DNA from: Chrysemys picta bellii
Taxonomy: Eukaryota > Chordata > Testudines > Emydidae
NCBI RefSeq assembly: GCF_011386835.1
Contig: NC_088809.1
Coordinates: forward strand, 24,373,067-24,437,066
Direction: 5' to 3'
DNA length: 64,000 nt
In this document: piece after piece, positions 12,156 to 24,100 of the stretch
How the letters are laid out: each line of letters opens with the position of its first letter
Numbering within the stretch: the stretch's first letter is position 1
The notes under the pieces: model-generated
What the model saw: only the letters and a program-made list of their open reading frames with translations
What the model was told of the DNA's origin: nothing
The model's database searches: none
Program-made: the position numbers and the translations under genes

Positions 12156-15100
12156 CTGAGATGGGAGGAGAGGTCAGATCAGTCACAATTCCAGGGCACC
12201 AGCAGCACTTTAAACACAAACCAAACTGCTACTAGAAAGCCCGGACCTTGAATAACATCGGGGAGAATAGGCAGAATCAAGAGCAGACGTTCCCCTGGGA
12301 ATCTGCATGATGGTAATAACAGCCAGGCTGCACCTCTACCGCCACTAGAGCACATGTGTGCTCGAGCCACCTCTGATACAAACACCGCACATGCTATGCA
12401 TGTCACAGTACATGCTGCCGTCTGTCATGGCAGGCATGCCCAGGCTGCTCCTGTTGGGCCCAAGAAGAAGGAATGCTGCTGTGGTCCCCAAAACCATTTC
12501 TGAATGAATTCTCCAGGGCAGTGGCTCTGAGAGCTGGATGGCAGGTGGAGCTGGAAGGTTCTGTGGCAGCTGGAGAGCGAGAGGAAGGAAAAGGGGCTGG
12601 AGGGGGAAGGGCAAGCTCAGGAGGGGGGAGGGAACAGTGTGGAGGAACCAGGGTCCCAGGTGGGAGAAGAAATGGACAAAAACCTTCCCCCATCAGCAGG
12701 CTTGGAGAGAAGATGCGGAGAGGGTCAGGGCTTGATGCAGGAATTATTGGGTGAGGTTCCCTGCGTTATGCAGGAGGTCAGACTAGATCATCGCAATGGT
12801 CCCTTCTGGCCTTAAACACTGTGATTTGTGCGAGTGAGATTGATGCAGAGAATGTCCCTGCGGTCACTTCCCAGCAGAGCTGCAGGGTCTGCACTTACCA
12901 GCCGTGTGGCAGGAGTAAGTAAATATTTCATTTCTGAAATGTACATTACTGGGCCATCTCTGGAACAACAGCTTGAGTGGGGATGGATGGAGGGAAGTTT
13001 CACAGCAGGACACCACCCCCGGGGCGGGACCCAGGCCCACAAAGGGATTTAGGCACCTGCAGCCCAATTTTAGGCTCCATTGTGGCCCACAGAACTCCTG
13101 CTCAGCAGTAGGCGCATAAACTCACTCGACACCTACACTTCTACTGGAAAAGTCTCCTAGAAGTCTCTGTTCCTGCCGCTGGCCATGTGTCCAAACGCCC
13201 ATCTCCCACCCAACTCTCAGCACAATCCTCAAGCCAGGTGGAGATAGACGTTCCCCCACCTGTAGGTGTGCTCTGAGCACGCCTAACTCCATACAGAACA
13301 GCCAGGGGAAGAGGCAAGAACAGGAAGATGTGTCCTTTAGCCCCCTGGTTAGGGCAGTCACCTAGGATGTGGGAGACCCCAGGTCAATTCCCCCCTGCCT
13401 GAGGAGGAGACAGGATTAGGACAGGGTGAGCGCGCTGACCGTCGCGTAACTCACACTCTGTCTCCAGTCCAACTGATTATTTAGCCACAGTGGAACGGCT
13501 GCAACAGGAGCGACCAGGGAGCCCCACAACAGACTGTCCCAGAGCCCAGTGGTTAGTGCCTTCTCCAGAGACGGGAGACCCCTTCTCCTATCAAGCAGAT
13601 GAGGGACTTGAAGCTGGGTCTCTCTCATCCCAGAGAAGCCCTGACCACTGGACTAAGGTTTTGAGGGAGGATACGATTTTGTCACCGATTCCGTGACTAA
13701 CAAACCTCCATGACTTCTTTGGCTTCAGCTCCAGCCACTGCCATAGCGGCTGGAATCCCCCCCGCCCCACTTAGGTTGTCAGTGTCCCCCCATGGGGCTC
13801 GAGCTTCGCTCCCCCGGGGGGTCACACCCCCCCTGTTATTTTTAGTAAAAGTCAGGGACAGGTCACGGGCGTCCGTGAATTTTTGTTCATTGCCCACGAC
13901 CTGTCTGTGACTTTTACTAAAAATACCCGTGACAGACTCTTAGCCTTAGTTATGAGGGAGGATGCCCCCACCCCTGGCCAATTGGGGTGGAGCTGGGGGG
14001 TGCACCACCAATCTTCCTGCAAGAAACAGCTCACACAGAGGGGTTCCTGGCTGTGGTCACAAGGAGAGACAGGCACCTCCCTGCGGCCTGGGCTTAGGTG
14101 CCTAAGGCTCTGCGAGGGGTGGGGCTTAGTACACTCCCCTCTCATTGGCATCTTCCATTGGCCAGCTTAGGTGGCTCCCCACCTATCGGGCTGGCTTTTG
14201 TGGATCCCATCCTGTGGGGCCTGTCTCTCCCCATGCACTGCACAGGGAGCCTGGGGCCTAGCTCACAGGGTGTGGAATCCACTAGGTGGCAGGTTGCTTC
14301 CAATTCGGCACTGCAAGACCTGTCCCTTTGTGGGTCCGGCCAGGCCACTGCCTCTCCTCTCAGATTGCCCTGAAGACGTGCGCTGTGAACTCTGCTAAGA
14401 TTCCCCCGTCAAACAGACACGGAGCATGTTTGAATATACTGTGCACTGTGGATGCCTGTAGGGGACTGATTTGCATGAGCAGCCAGAGCTCCTCATGGGG
14501 CTGGGGACAGTTCCCTGCTGCGGTACGGCTGATCGAAGCAGGGCGGGTTCCCAGTCACCCGGCAGGAAGGACGGAGTCACCTTTCGGAAGATCTCCTCCA
14601 AGGGGAAGCGGCAGGCATTGGTTCGAAGCTGCTCTATCAGACGGGCGATGAAGACGGACCCAGTTTTTGGACATCTCCAGGACAAAGTGTCTGTGGAGAC
14701 AAAAGGCTGTTACACAACATGGAGTAGGGCTGCTTCTGTTCCTCTAGACTACAACAGACGCTGGAGCTGTGGGGGCTGGGGCTGGCAGAGGGATTTCACC
14801 CTTCACAGAGCAGCTGGGAGTTCTCAATGAGGCTGAAGTTAAGGGAAGAGAAGAGGAATGACTAGGAGGGCAAAGCTGACCGGTTCTGTCCCAGTCGCTG
14901 GGGGTAATTGGTGCCTATATAAGAAAAAGACCCCAAAATCGGGACTGTCCCTATAAAATCGGGACATCTGGTCACCCTACTGCGGGGTGGGGAGAGGAAG
15001 AGGCGGGTCAGGCTGCTAAGACGGTTCATTGGCGATCGAGGGCTGCGAGGGATTGCCACAGACACAGTGCTATGCCAGAAGGGGCCTGTACCAGGGTGGC

Positions 15101-18100
15101 TTGCCCAGGGGCTGGAGAGCCGGAGGCCAAGCCAGCCCTGATGACAAGGATGAGCTACGCCTGGGGGGAATCAAGTGGTCCCACCCAGGGTAAAAGGCAG
15201 TCAGAAGCTGCAGACTGAGCCTGCAAGCAGCAGGAGAAAGCTCTCTAGGCAGGGAGAGACGGACAGATGCCCGGGGAGGAGGGGGCTGTGGCCAGCTACA
15301 GCTGGAGAGAAGCCGGCCTCGGGCTCTGGTTTGTTTGGAAAGCCTTTGTGTTAGATGCTGGGAGAGGGAGCCCAAACTGCAGTCGGGGGCCAATGTGCAC
15401 CAGAGGCTCAATAAACAGGATCCTTTGGGTTTGAATGACTCTGTGAACTGTGACTTCGCCAATGGCTGCAGAAGAGACGGGACGGCCACAGAGGCAAGAG
15501 GCGGGAGAGCAAGACCCGGCCAGGAGAAGGCGCTTGGGGGGCAGTAGGTGGCCACACAGCTACAGGGCCATTATGATTATCTGGGCCAGTGGTTTCCAAA
15601 CTTTGTTCCGACAAGGACTCCTTTGGCATTTTACTAAGTGTCCTGGACCCCTTTCCAGGCACCAGCTTAACAAGCAGGTGCTTGGGGCGGCCAAGGGAGA
15701 GGGGCGGCACCTGCGGCAATTCGGGGGCGGCAGGTCCCTCACTCCCTCCAGGAGCGAAGGACCTGCCGCTGAACTGCCACCGCCGATCGTGGCTTTTTTT
15801 TTTTTTCCAATTGCCGCCACCGATCGCGATCGCGGCTTTCTTTTTTTTTTTTGCTTGGGGCGGCAGAAATGCTGGAGCCGGCCCTGCCCCTTTCCTAGCA
15901 GAATGCCCTGCCAGTGCGACCTCCCACACACAGGGTGGTCGCGCTGCACAGAGGATGCCATTTTGGTCTCAAAATGGCCGCCTCCATGCAGCAAAAGTGC
16001 CAGAACATTGTTCCGGCATGTTCCGGCCCTGGCTCAAGGGACGGACCCCGCATAACCCACTGTGGACCCCACTTGGGGAACTGCTGATCTCCTGTACAGC
16101 ACAGGCCAGAGAACAAATGGAAAGGGCAAAAGCAGAACAGATCTGAGTCTCCAGTTATCCCAGAGAGGGACCGTCTCCTGCAGGGCTTTCTGGAAAGCTC
16201 GCTAACCAGAGGGCTTCCCATTCCAGGTCTCTGGGTCACAGCTCTCCTGCAGGAAATCCAGGTCTGTGGGCCCTGACTGCACTGCAATACCACACCCTGC
16301 TACCCCCACTCTTTGTCAAGCCGGGCTCTGCTCAATCCAGTTTAGTGAGTCCCCTCTGCAGAGCTAGATACGCAGCAGGGGGCCAAGAGGCAGCTCCCGG
16401 CTGTAGGTGCAATCAGGAATGAGCCTCTGGACTTCCTGGCTCACGGGCTGGCCTGGGCTGACTCCAGGCAGTTGGGTGAGCGGCTTGTGCTCCAGCATCT
16501 AAACTTTGCTTTCAAAAGAGGCCTCCAGCCACTGTTCCCTCTAATTTTTTACATCCATGTACAGAATGAATTTTGTTATGTGAATCAATATGGAGGTGAT
16601 GTGTGTGGGGGTGGGGCTGAGGGGATCGGATTGTGGGAGGGGCTCAGGGCTGGGAAAGACGGTTGGGGTGTGGTGGGGTGCGGGCTCTGGGGTGGGGCTG
16701 GGGGTTTGGTGCAGGCTGCCCCGGCTGTGGCGGGGAAAGAGAGGACTCCCCCCAGCCCTCTCTTGCTGCAGCAGTTCAGGGCCGGGTGAGAGGTGCCTGG
16801 GCTGGGGCGGGCTAAGGGAGGGGCTCCTCTCCCTGGCAGCTCCAGTGGGGCTGGGCCGGGCCGGGGGATGGGCGCCTCTCCCTGCCTGCATGGCCCTTGA
16901 CAGCCTGCTGCATGGCTGTGTGGCCGCGCAGCTTACAGGGAACTTAGCCTCCAGCCCTCCTGGCTGTGCAGAAAGCCTCCCAGTGTGGCAGAGTGAAAGC
17001 AGGGCAGACATGTCTGCAAAGAGCTGGAGAGCAGTGCTTGGAGTGCTGTGAGCCACGCTCATTTCCGGGGGCCCTGACTGCGAAGCCCAAGGGGGGGCCA
17101 TTCAAAGGTCAGCAGCTATTCATTGTGTGAGGAAACCTCCAGCCGCTCCCCCAGCCCCTAGGGAGCCTTGCAGGAGATGGCCAGAGACGTAAAGGTGATG
17201 TGCCAGTGGACAGGGAGCCAGGGGAGGGACGTGATCAGATGGATGGAGAAGGAAGGTGGCTCTATCGCTGGATTCTGGATGGGCCAGAGGGAAAGGGAGC
17301 GTCCGGGTGGCCAACGGGAGGCCGGTGCAGCAGTCAGGACCTGGACTAGAGATCTGGTGTGGGAATGGAAAGAAAAGACGGGATCTTGGAGACACTGAGG
17401 AGGAAGCAGCAGAGTTTGGAAATGGCCGGGATGGGCAGCAAGGGAGAGGGCGGAGTCAGAAATAGCCCCCGCGGTGCAGGCCTGAGTGACAGGGGCCGGG
17501 GGCTCTCGACCGTGGTGGAGAAGGTGGAGGGTTTGGGAGGGAAGGGAAGGTATTTGGGTTTGGCCGTGCTCAGGATAAGATGATGACAGGACACTCGACA
17601 ATGTTCCCTCTAATTTTTCCCATGCATGTGCGGAATGAATTTTGTTATGTTCACCAATATGGAGGTGGTGTGTGGCGGAGTGGGGGAGGGGCCTCAAGAC
17701 TGGGGCAGAGGGTTGGGTACGGGGGGAGGGGAGGAGGGCTCTGAGGTGGTGCCGGGGATGCAGGCTGCCCTGGGGCTGCGGCAAGGAGAGAGGACTCTCC
17801 CCAGCCCTCTGTCCCGCAGCAGCTCCGGGGCTGGGGGAGAGCGTCTCTCCCCACCGTGGCAGGTCTGGGGCTGGGGCCAGGGGAGAGGCGCCTCTCCCCG
17901 CTGCAGCCCTGAGCGCCTGTGCGGCCCTTGATAGGCTGCTGTGCAACGTGCAGCTTAGAGGGAACTTAGACCCCCGAAGGGAGATGTCCAAGAGCCAGGC
18001 CGAGAGGCGGGATTGGACGGCAGGAGACAGGCGAGGCATGGAGAGAGCTGTGTGAGCCATCAGCATGCAGATGAGAGCTGCGGCCTGTGAGGCTGTCCAG

Positions 18101-21100
18101 GGTGTGAAGGGAGACGAGCCAAGGGCAGAGCGCCTGGGAACCCCCTGAGAGTGACAGGGGGCAGCCCCACCAAAAGGGGTCGTGTTCAGAGGGGTAGGAG
18201 AGGACAGTGTCTCAGTGCCCAGTGAGTGGCTGGGAGGTCAAGGCTGGGGTAGAGGCCCTAAGGACTGGCCAGGAGGAGGCCATTGGAGGCCGTGGTGGGA
18301 GCAGATCAGCAGAGCAGATCAGGGTTGGGAGGGTCCCAGGAAGAGCTGGATACATGGGCTCAGCCAATTTAGAGCCAATGCTCTCTGTGCATGTCCCAGC
18401 ACAGCCCCGGCCCCGGGCCTGCTCCTGGCAGCCAGTTACCTGGCGTTGTAGCGTGGAAACCGATGAAATCGCTCTCCACGTGGATTTGGTGACTTGCATC
18501 ATCTTCTAACCCTTCAGGGGGCAGCGGAGCGAGGCTGGAGCCGTCTCCAGGGAGCTCTGCAGAGTCACTCACCAACACCTGTCCGCGGTTCTCTGGGAAA
18601 CATGGGCACCAGTTACGGCCCAGAGCAGGCCATGTTTTCCCTTTCCCACACCCCCGTTCCAGTGGGTGCCACCCGCCCCGTCCCGGAGTGCAGGCTCACC
18701 CCCACGGCAGGCCTGAATGATGATCACTTTGGGTTTTCCCAGCAGTGTCTGGCAATTCTTGTTGTTGAAGGTGCTGTAGATGGTGTCAATGGGAAGGATG
18801 TCTGTGGACTCGCTTTGGCTCTTTGTCCCGCACAGGCCAGCCCTGACGCCATGAGACATGAGCACGAGGAAGGTGCTATCTGAGGTCCGGTGCTCGTTCC
18901 GAGCAGCGAACTGCTTCAGGGTCTCCACCATGGCCTGAAAGCAACGCGGGGACAGTAGTGTCAATGAACAGCAGCCAGAAGAATAACTGCTATTCCTGAG
19001 AGCACCGTTGGGGTGGGGTAAGACCTCCAGCGGCAGCAGCCAGTGCCCTCTGGGATGGAGGATTCCCATGGAGAGTGTTCCCATCCCAGAGAGGGCTTGG
19101 GGAGGAATCTGACGTCCCCCTACTGGCAGCTCCTAGGAGGAACCAGCCCCAAGACCCCTGCCAAGGGAGGACTGAGCCAGGAATGAACCAAGCAAAGGTC
19201 ACAGCATCTTCCCTAGGGGCCTGGGGCAGTCACTGGTGGCTTGGGGAGGTCCTGTACCTGGGCATTCAAGTTGCAGTGAATTTCCACCTTGTATCCCAGC
19301 CCTTCTAGAAGCCTCTTCATCCCATTCATGTCCACGTCAGCCCCGTCCCTCCTGCTGAGATGCTCAAACTCAACATTACAGATGATGAGGGCCAGGCGGG
19401 TTCGCGTCGCCTTGTCCAGGATGGAATAGATCTGTAAGAAAGGAAAACTCACGCTGGGCCGGCCACGACGCAGCCCTCACTTTGGGGGCTTAGTGCACAT
19501 GGCAGAACGGAGCCACGGCCCATAGGGAGGTTGTTACCCAAATCTCTAGATACCACTCCTCAAATTACCAAGGACCCCCTTCTGCTCCATGCCCCTCAGC
19601 ATCCCTACAAGGAGACTGTCCCATGGCCCCTGGGCAGTAGGTCTCTGTGGAGGAAGAGGGCCCCCCAAGTGCTCTCTCATGGGGGCTGTTGTTGAGGGGG
19701 AAAGGGTCTATGTCATCCTGGTGGATGCAGCCAGACTTAGCTCCAGTCCCCATATGATACTGTTCACACAGCCAGAAACATCTCTGGGGCCACTACAGCC
19801 AAACAGCTGGGCACAGCAGGGCCAGAGGCTGAGTGGGGAGAGCTAGGATCCAGCCCGATCCCCACGTCTGCACAGCCAGGTGGTGGAGAATGGGGTGGTC
19901 TCTGACTGGAGTTCGTGTCAGCTGGTGAAGCGTTATTGCAGTGCTAGTGTGTGCGGCGGTTTCTAATGGGGTCTGTTAGCGAAAACGAGTCCGCGAGGCT
20001 GCGCAGAACCCCAGGAAAGTGCTGCCTCGGGCCAGAGCTCCTGCCTTCAGAGCGTTTTTAAGGGGCCGTTGGAGTATGAGGATGACCTTGGTCTTTGGTG
20101 TATAAAGCAAACCCGCCTGTGATTAGTCACGTGGGGCTGGCTGGGCATTGCCCTCCACAGAGGAGCCTGCAGCGCCCTCATGACCGTCACGGAGAAGCTC
20201 AGCTTCCTCCTGGGGACTGTTCCCCGACTGCTCGGGTAACCTCTGGAGGGCTCAGAAAGATCTTGCTGCTTCCATGGCTTCCCCCCTCCCTGACACCACA
20301 CTGCTGATCTGGCACTGGGGGCAGCAATCAAGGGATTGGATCAGCTGCCCCGGGCCATCACACTGCTGTCAGTGCTTCAAAGGCATCTGGCAGGAAGGGG
20401 CAACTTGCAGTCTCTGTGCAGCTAAAATCAAACAGTGTCAAACCGCCGAGACCAGCCACTTCTCCTCTGGCTTCACACTGTGCAGACAAAGGTGTAGGGC
20501 TTGGGGGGCAATATTGTCAGGATGGTGGTTTCCACCCCTCCTGCGCCCCGGTCCCTGGGGCCCCATCGGGGGTGCAATGGCACTGACGCTGTACACATTC
20601 ACAGCGATGCTGGAGGTCAAATCTGGCTGTAGCCAGCAGGCTGTGCCTGAGCTCGGGGGTCTCTGCCGCATACACCCCCTGGGAGAAGCCCAAAGGGAGC
20701 AGCACAGAGCACCTCCTTCGCTTCCTCCTTCTGGATCCGCTGGACGAATTCCCGGGGGCAGGGCTGGATCCATTCCTGAGATGGCGCTGGCTGGGTTTCT
20801 GCAGCAGTCCCTGGGATCATAAACCCTGCGTTAGCTGAGAGGAGGCAGTTAGTAGGTGGGAGCCACACGTGCTGTCCTGAAATCCCCCTTGGGAAAGGCA
20901 GAGGGAGAAACGCAGAACAGGGAGCAGCAAGGCGAGGCGGCTACCCCTCCACACTGCGATGGGGTGGGTTGGCGAGGGCACAACCACGGCCAGCTGGGGG
21001 GCTGGGATGGGCAGGGCCGTGACTGTCCAATTTCCGGGAGTCTCCCCCGTTCAGCAGAGACGGCCTGAGTTGTCCCTTTCCATCGCCCCTCGACTGCCAC

Positions 21101-24100
21101 TGTGCACCTGCGAGTGCCAGGGTCATGGAACGTGGTGGGTGGACTCAGGGCACCCCTGCCCCATTGTGCCACGGGTACCCTGCTCTGGAGGGAGGGCGGC
21201 ATCTCCGCACTCTGGGCAGCATGCGGGGCCTGGCCCTCGCCCCAAGGGGAGATCCCAGCGTGAGGAACCCCGTCCCCAGCAGGACGCTCATGGGGTGTGC
21301 TCGCACCTCTGCCACTCAGGGCAGGAAGCTGCTCAGTCCTTTGCTGATGCCCAGCAGGGAGGGGTGGGTCAGCCTGGCCTCTCTAGCTGCCCTGTTGGGA
21401 ATCCGGGGTCCGGGGAATCCCAGTGCAGCCAAAGAGCAGGGCACGTCCGTGGCATTGGCTCTGCCATTGCTGCGGCGAATGGGAAACATGGGCCTGGGCA
21501 GCAGCACCCAAGGCTTTGCAGCGGGTTTAATAACCGGTGTGCGCATGTCACACGCCCTGGAAGGGGAGAGAACCCTGCACGGAGTGGGGCTGCCACAGGC
21601 CAGTGCCCATGGGAGAACCCCTGCCCAGCCCAGCCGGGTGTCCCGTGCGTGCAGCCCCACAGAGATTGGAGAACTGGCCCTTGTGGCACCTCTCACCTGA
21701 GGGGGCTCCGAGCCCCAGCTCTGTGGCCAGGTGGACATCTCTGACGCAGAGGCGCTCGATGAATATTTCGCTGGCTCTGGCACCCTTTTTCCTCACCCCA
21801 TCAATCAGGCACCTGGCTTGGTCACTCTTCTTACTGTAGCTCTCCCTCACCTCCTCCACTTCCTCCTCGTTCAGCACCCGTCTCTCCAGCAGGTCGTCCA
21901 GGAGATTGCTGATCACTGCCTTGCTCACGCGCTCCACAAACCTGATCCGCACGTCGCTTAACTTCCGATCTGTAAGAGCAGCCACGTGAGCCCCTGGGGC
22001 CTCCCCTCGGGCCCTGCCAGCCCTCGGGGTATTTGTACCTGGCCATGGCGGTGCCAGGCCCCGTGTGCATGTACCATGCTGCTCAGGCAGCTCCTTCCCA
22101 TGGGGGTTGCCCTAGTGGAGCTCCCATAGGGACCAGCTGATACAGCCATGGCCCACCCCACAGCCCTCCATGTGCACCCCACATATTCCTTCACACACAT
22201 CTCCCCACTCACTGCACCAGCCTCCAGCGCCTGCCCAAGCAAGCACACACACTGGGCTGGCTCGCTAACCTGGGACATTTTTATGAGGCTGCCATTTTGT
22301 TTTCCAGACTCGCAGCCTTCATTACGGTGAGTTCCTCGCTGTTCCTGGCGTGACAAGACCCTGCAGTGAGCCCGGCCTGCGGCTGCACTGCTCAGCCAGG
22401 GGAGACCTGTCCCAGGCACTCAGTGCGCGGTTAGCTCACATCTCCATGGCAATGTCCTTAACTGTTCCACGTGAGAGTCAATGGTCGGGTTAAACCTCAC
22501 TGACGCTGCTGGTGGTCGTGACAGCCACTTTCAGTCAGGTTAAAGAAGCAATTAAGCTCCCTTGTGGAACCAGAGAACTGACACAACAGGAGCGTCCGCC
22601 CATGCCAGCCCATCAGGAAGCCAGCTACGGTGGTGGAGGGATTTCACTGAGTGCGGGGTGGGGCGGGGGACGTGTCTGAGAGATGCGGCAGACACACCAG
22701 AGGAGCAGCAAGGAAGCACCAGACACAGCCACGTTCCCGCGGGTCGTGCGACCCTGAGAAAAGCGAAGCGCTCCAGGAGCTGCGAGGCCGGAGCCTGGTG
22801 ACCCAGAATGCCCGGCTGCCCGCTGAACAGGCAGGAAGTGGCAGAGCTAGACGGGCTAATGAGTAACCTTAGCTCCGCCCCTCACCAGAGTGACACTGTC
22901 TGGCTTCTCTTTCGCAATGGGGACATTGCTCCCTTTGCGTTTCAGCCTGCCCGCTGGGGGGAGGGGAATGTCATAGGGAACTTCGGGCTGGGCTACACTG
23001 AAAACTCACATCGCGCCGAGCTACATCTCCCAGGCACAGAACAATCCACCCCCCTCAGCGAGAGACGCAGGGCAGGTCTACACTTAAAAGGCTACATCAG
23101 CACAGCTGCACCCCGTAGCACTTAAGTGAAGACGCTCCTACACCGGCGGGAGAGCTTCTCCCATTGGCATGATTAATCCACCTCCGCACGAGGCAGTAGC
23201 TATGTCCACGAGACAAACTCTCACTGACACAGCGCTGTCTGCCCAGGCTAGGTCGGTGTAACTACAGCACTCAGGGGCGGGGATTTTTCACACCCTCAAG
23301 CGATGCAGTTATACCAGTATAAGTCTGTAGTGTAGCTCTGGCTGTAGGCCTGTATCTAGACAACCCATCCCCTGGTGTAGGCAGCGCTATGTCAGTGGAA
23401 GAATTCTGCCATTGAGTTAGCTGCCTCCTCTTGGGGAGGTAGATAAACGACAGTGATGGGAGAACCCCCCTCCTCGCTGCAGGGCGTGGCCCCAAGGCTG
23501 TGTCTGAAGTGCAGACATCCCCTAAGGCCTGGACTACACTAGGAAATTCGGTCAGTTGAACTACTTTGCTCAGGGGTGTGAAAAATGCACTCCCCTGAGC
23601 GACGCAGTTAAAGCGACCTAACCCCTGGTGTACATGGGGCTAGCGCTCTTGGGAGTGGAGTGCATGTGCCGATGGGAGAACCCCCTCCTTGCAGGGTAGG
23701 TGGGACTTCACCGAACCGCTACAGCGGCACCCCTACAGCGTTTCAGCCATAGACAAGCCCTGAGTGTGTAAACGTAACGCAGCCACTAGCGCTGAAAGCT
23801 CAGCAGTTTTCTCCTAAAGCTCCCAGGTTGTCCATAGTCCAGGGCTCGCCCTTGGGGTCTAGGGGAAGCAGGGAGGGCACCAGACCAGTTCTTGGCTGGG
23901 AGCAGTGTTGCCAAGGCCAACGCTGATGGGACTCCCGCCCAGCCCAGCAGGAGAGCCAGCTCCAGCTAGACACCTAAATCCAGATCGAGGCACCCAAGTG
24001 CGAATAGCTGGAGGGGCTCAGACTGCAATAGTCCGGCCATGTATTTCGTGGCCTAAATACCCAGGTGCACATGTTGACCTTAACCTTTGTCCTCGTTCCC

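Larger units (their letters stand above)
12156..14580 (-). other. Caspase intron 7
   Basis: Holds a CR1/SINE-tail remnant (about 12745-12826), tRNA-like inverted modules (about 13339-13640) and a fold-back element (about 13680-13945). No alternative exon was recognised. Confidence 0.7.
14690..18440 (-). other. Caspase intron 6 (about 3.7 kb), repeat-filled
   Basis: Bounded by exon 7 (to 14690) and exon 6 (from 18440). Contains an old repeat at about 14895-14978, a nested hAT-like element (15587-16086), and two related inverted-terminal elements (16531-16946 and about 17601-17968). No coding exon was recognised. Confidence 0.7.

Noticed and set aside
13122..13361. Minus-strand frame with CLFPWLF resembling the caspase C-terminus
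   Set aside because: It lacks the rest of the motif and a suitable acceptor in phase. The true last exon at 12155-12063 ends FYLFPGH with a correct junction.
15408..16146. Several 140-200 residue frames in caspase intron 6
   Set aside because: They overlap hAT-like repeats on both strands and contain poly-Phe/Lys from T/A runs.
20959..21744. Plus-strand 261-residue frame opposite the CARD exon
   Set aside because: Shadow of GC-rich sequence antisense to a well-supported exon; no motif.
21548..21985. A 145-residue CARD frame read through beyond 21697 and from a GTG at 21985
   Set aside because: Both ends lie in introns: CTTACAG acceptor at 21970 and GTGAGA donor at 21696. Only 21969-21697 is coding.
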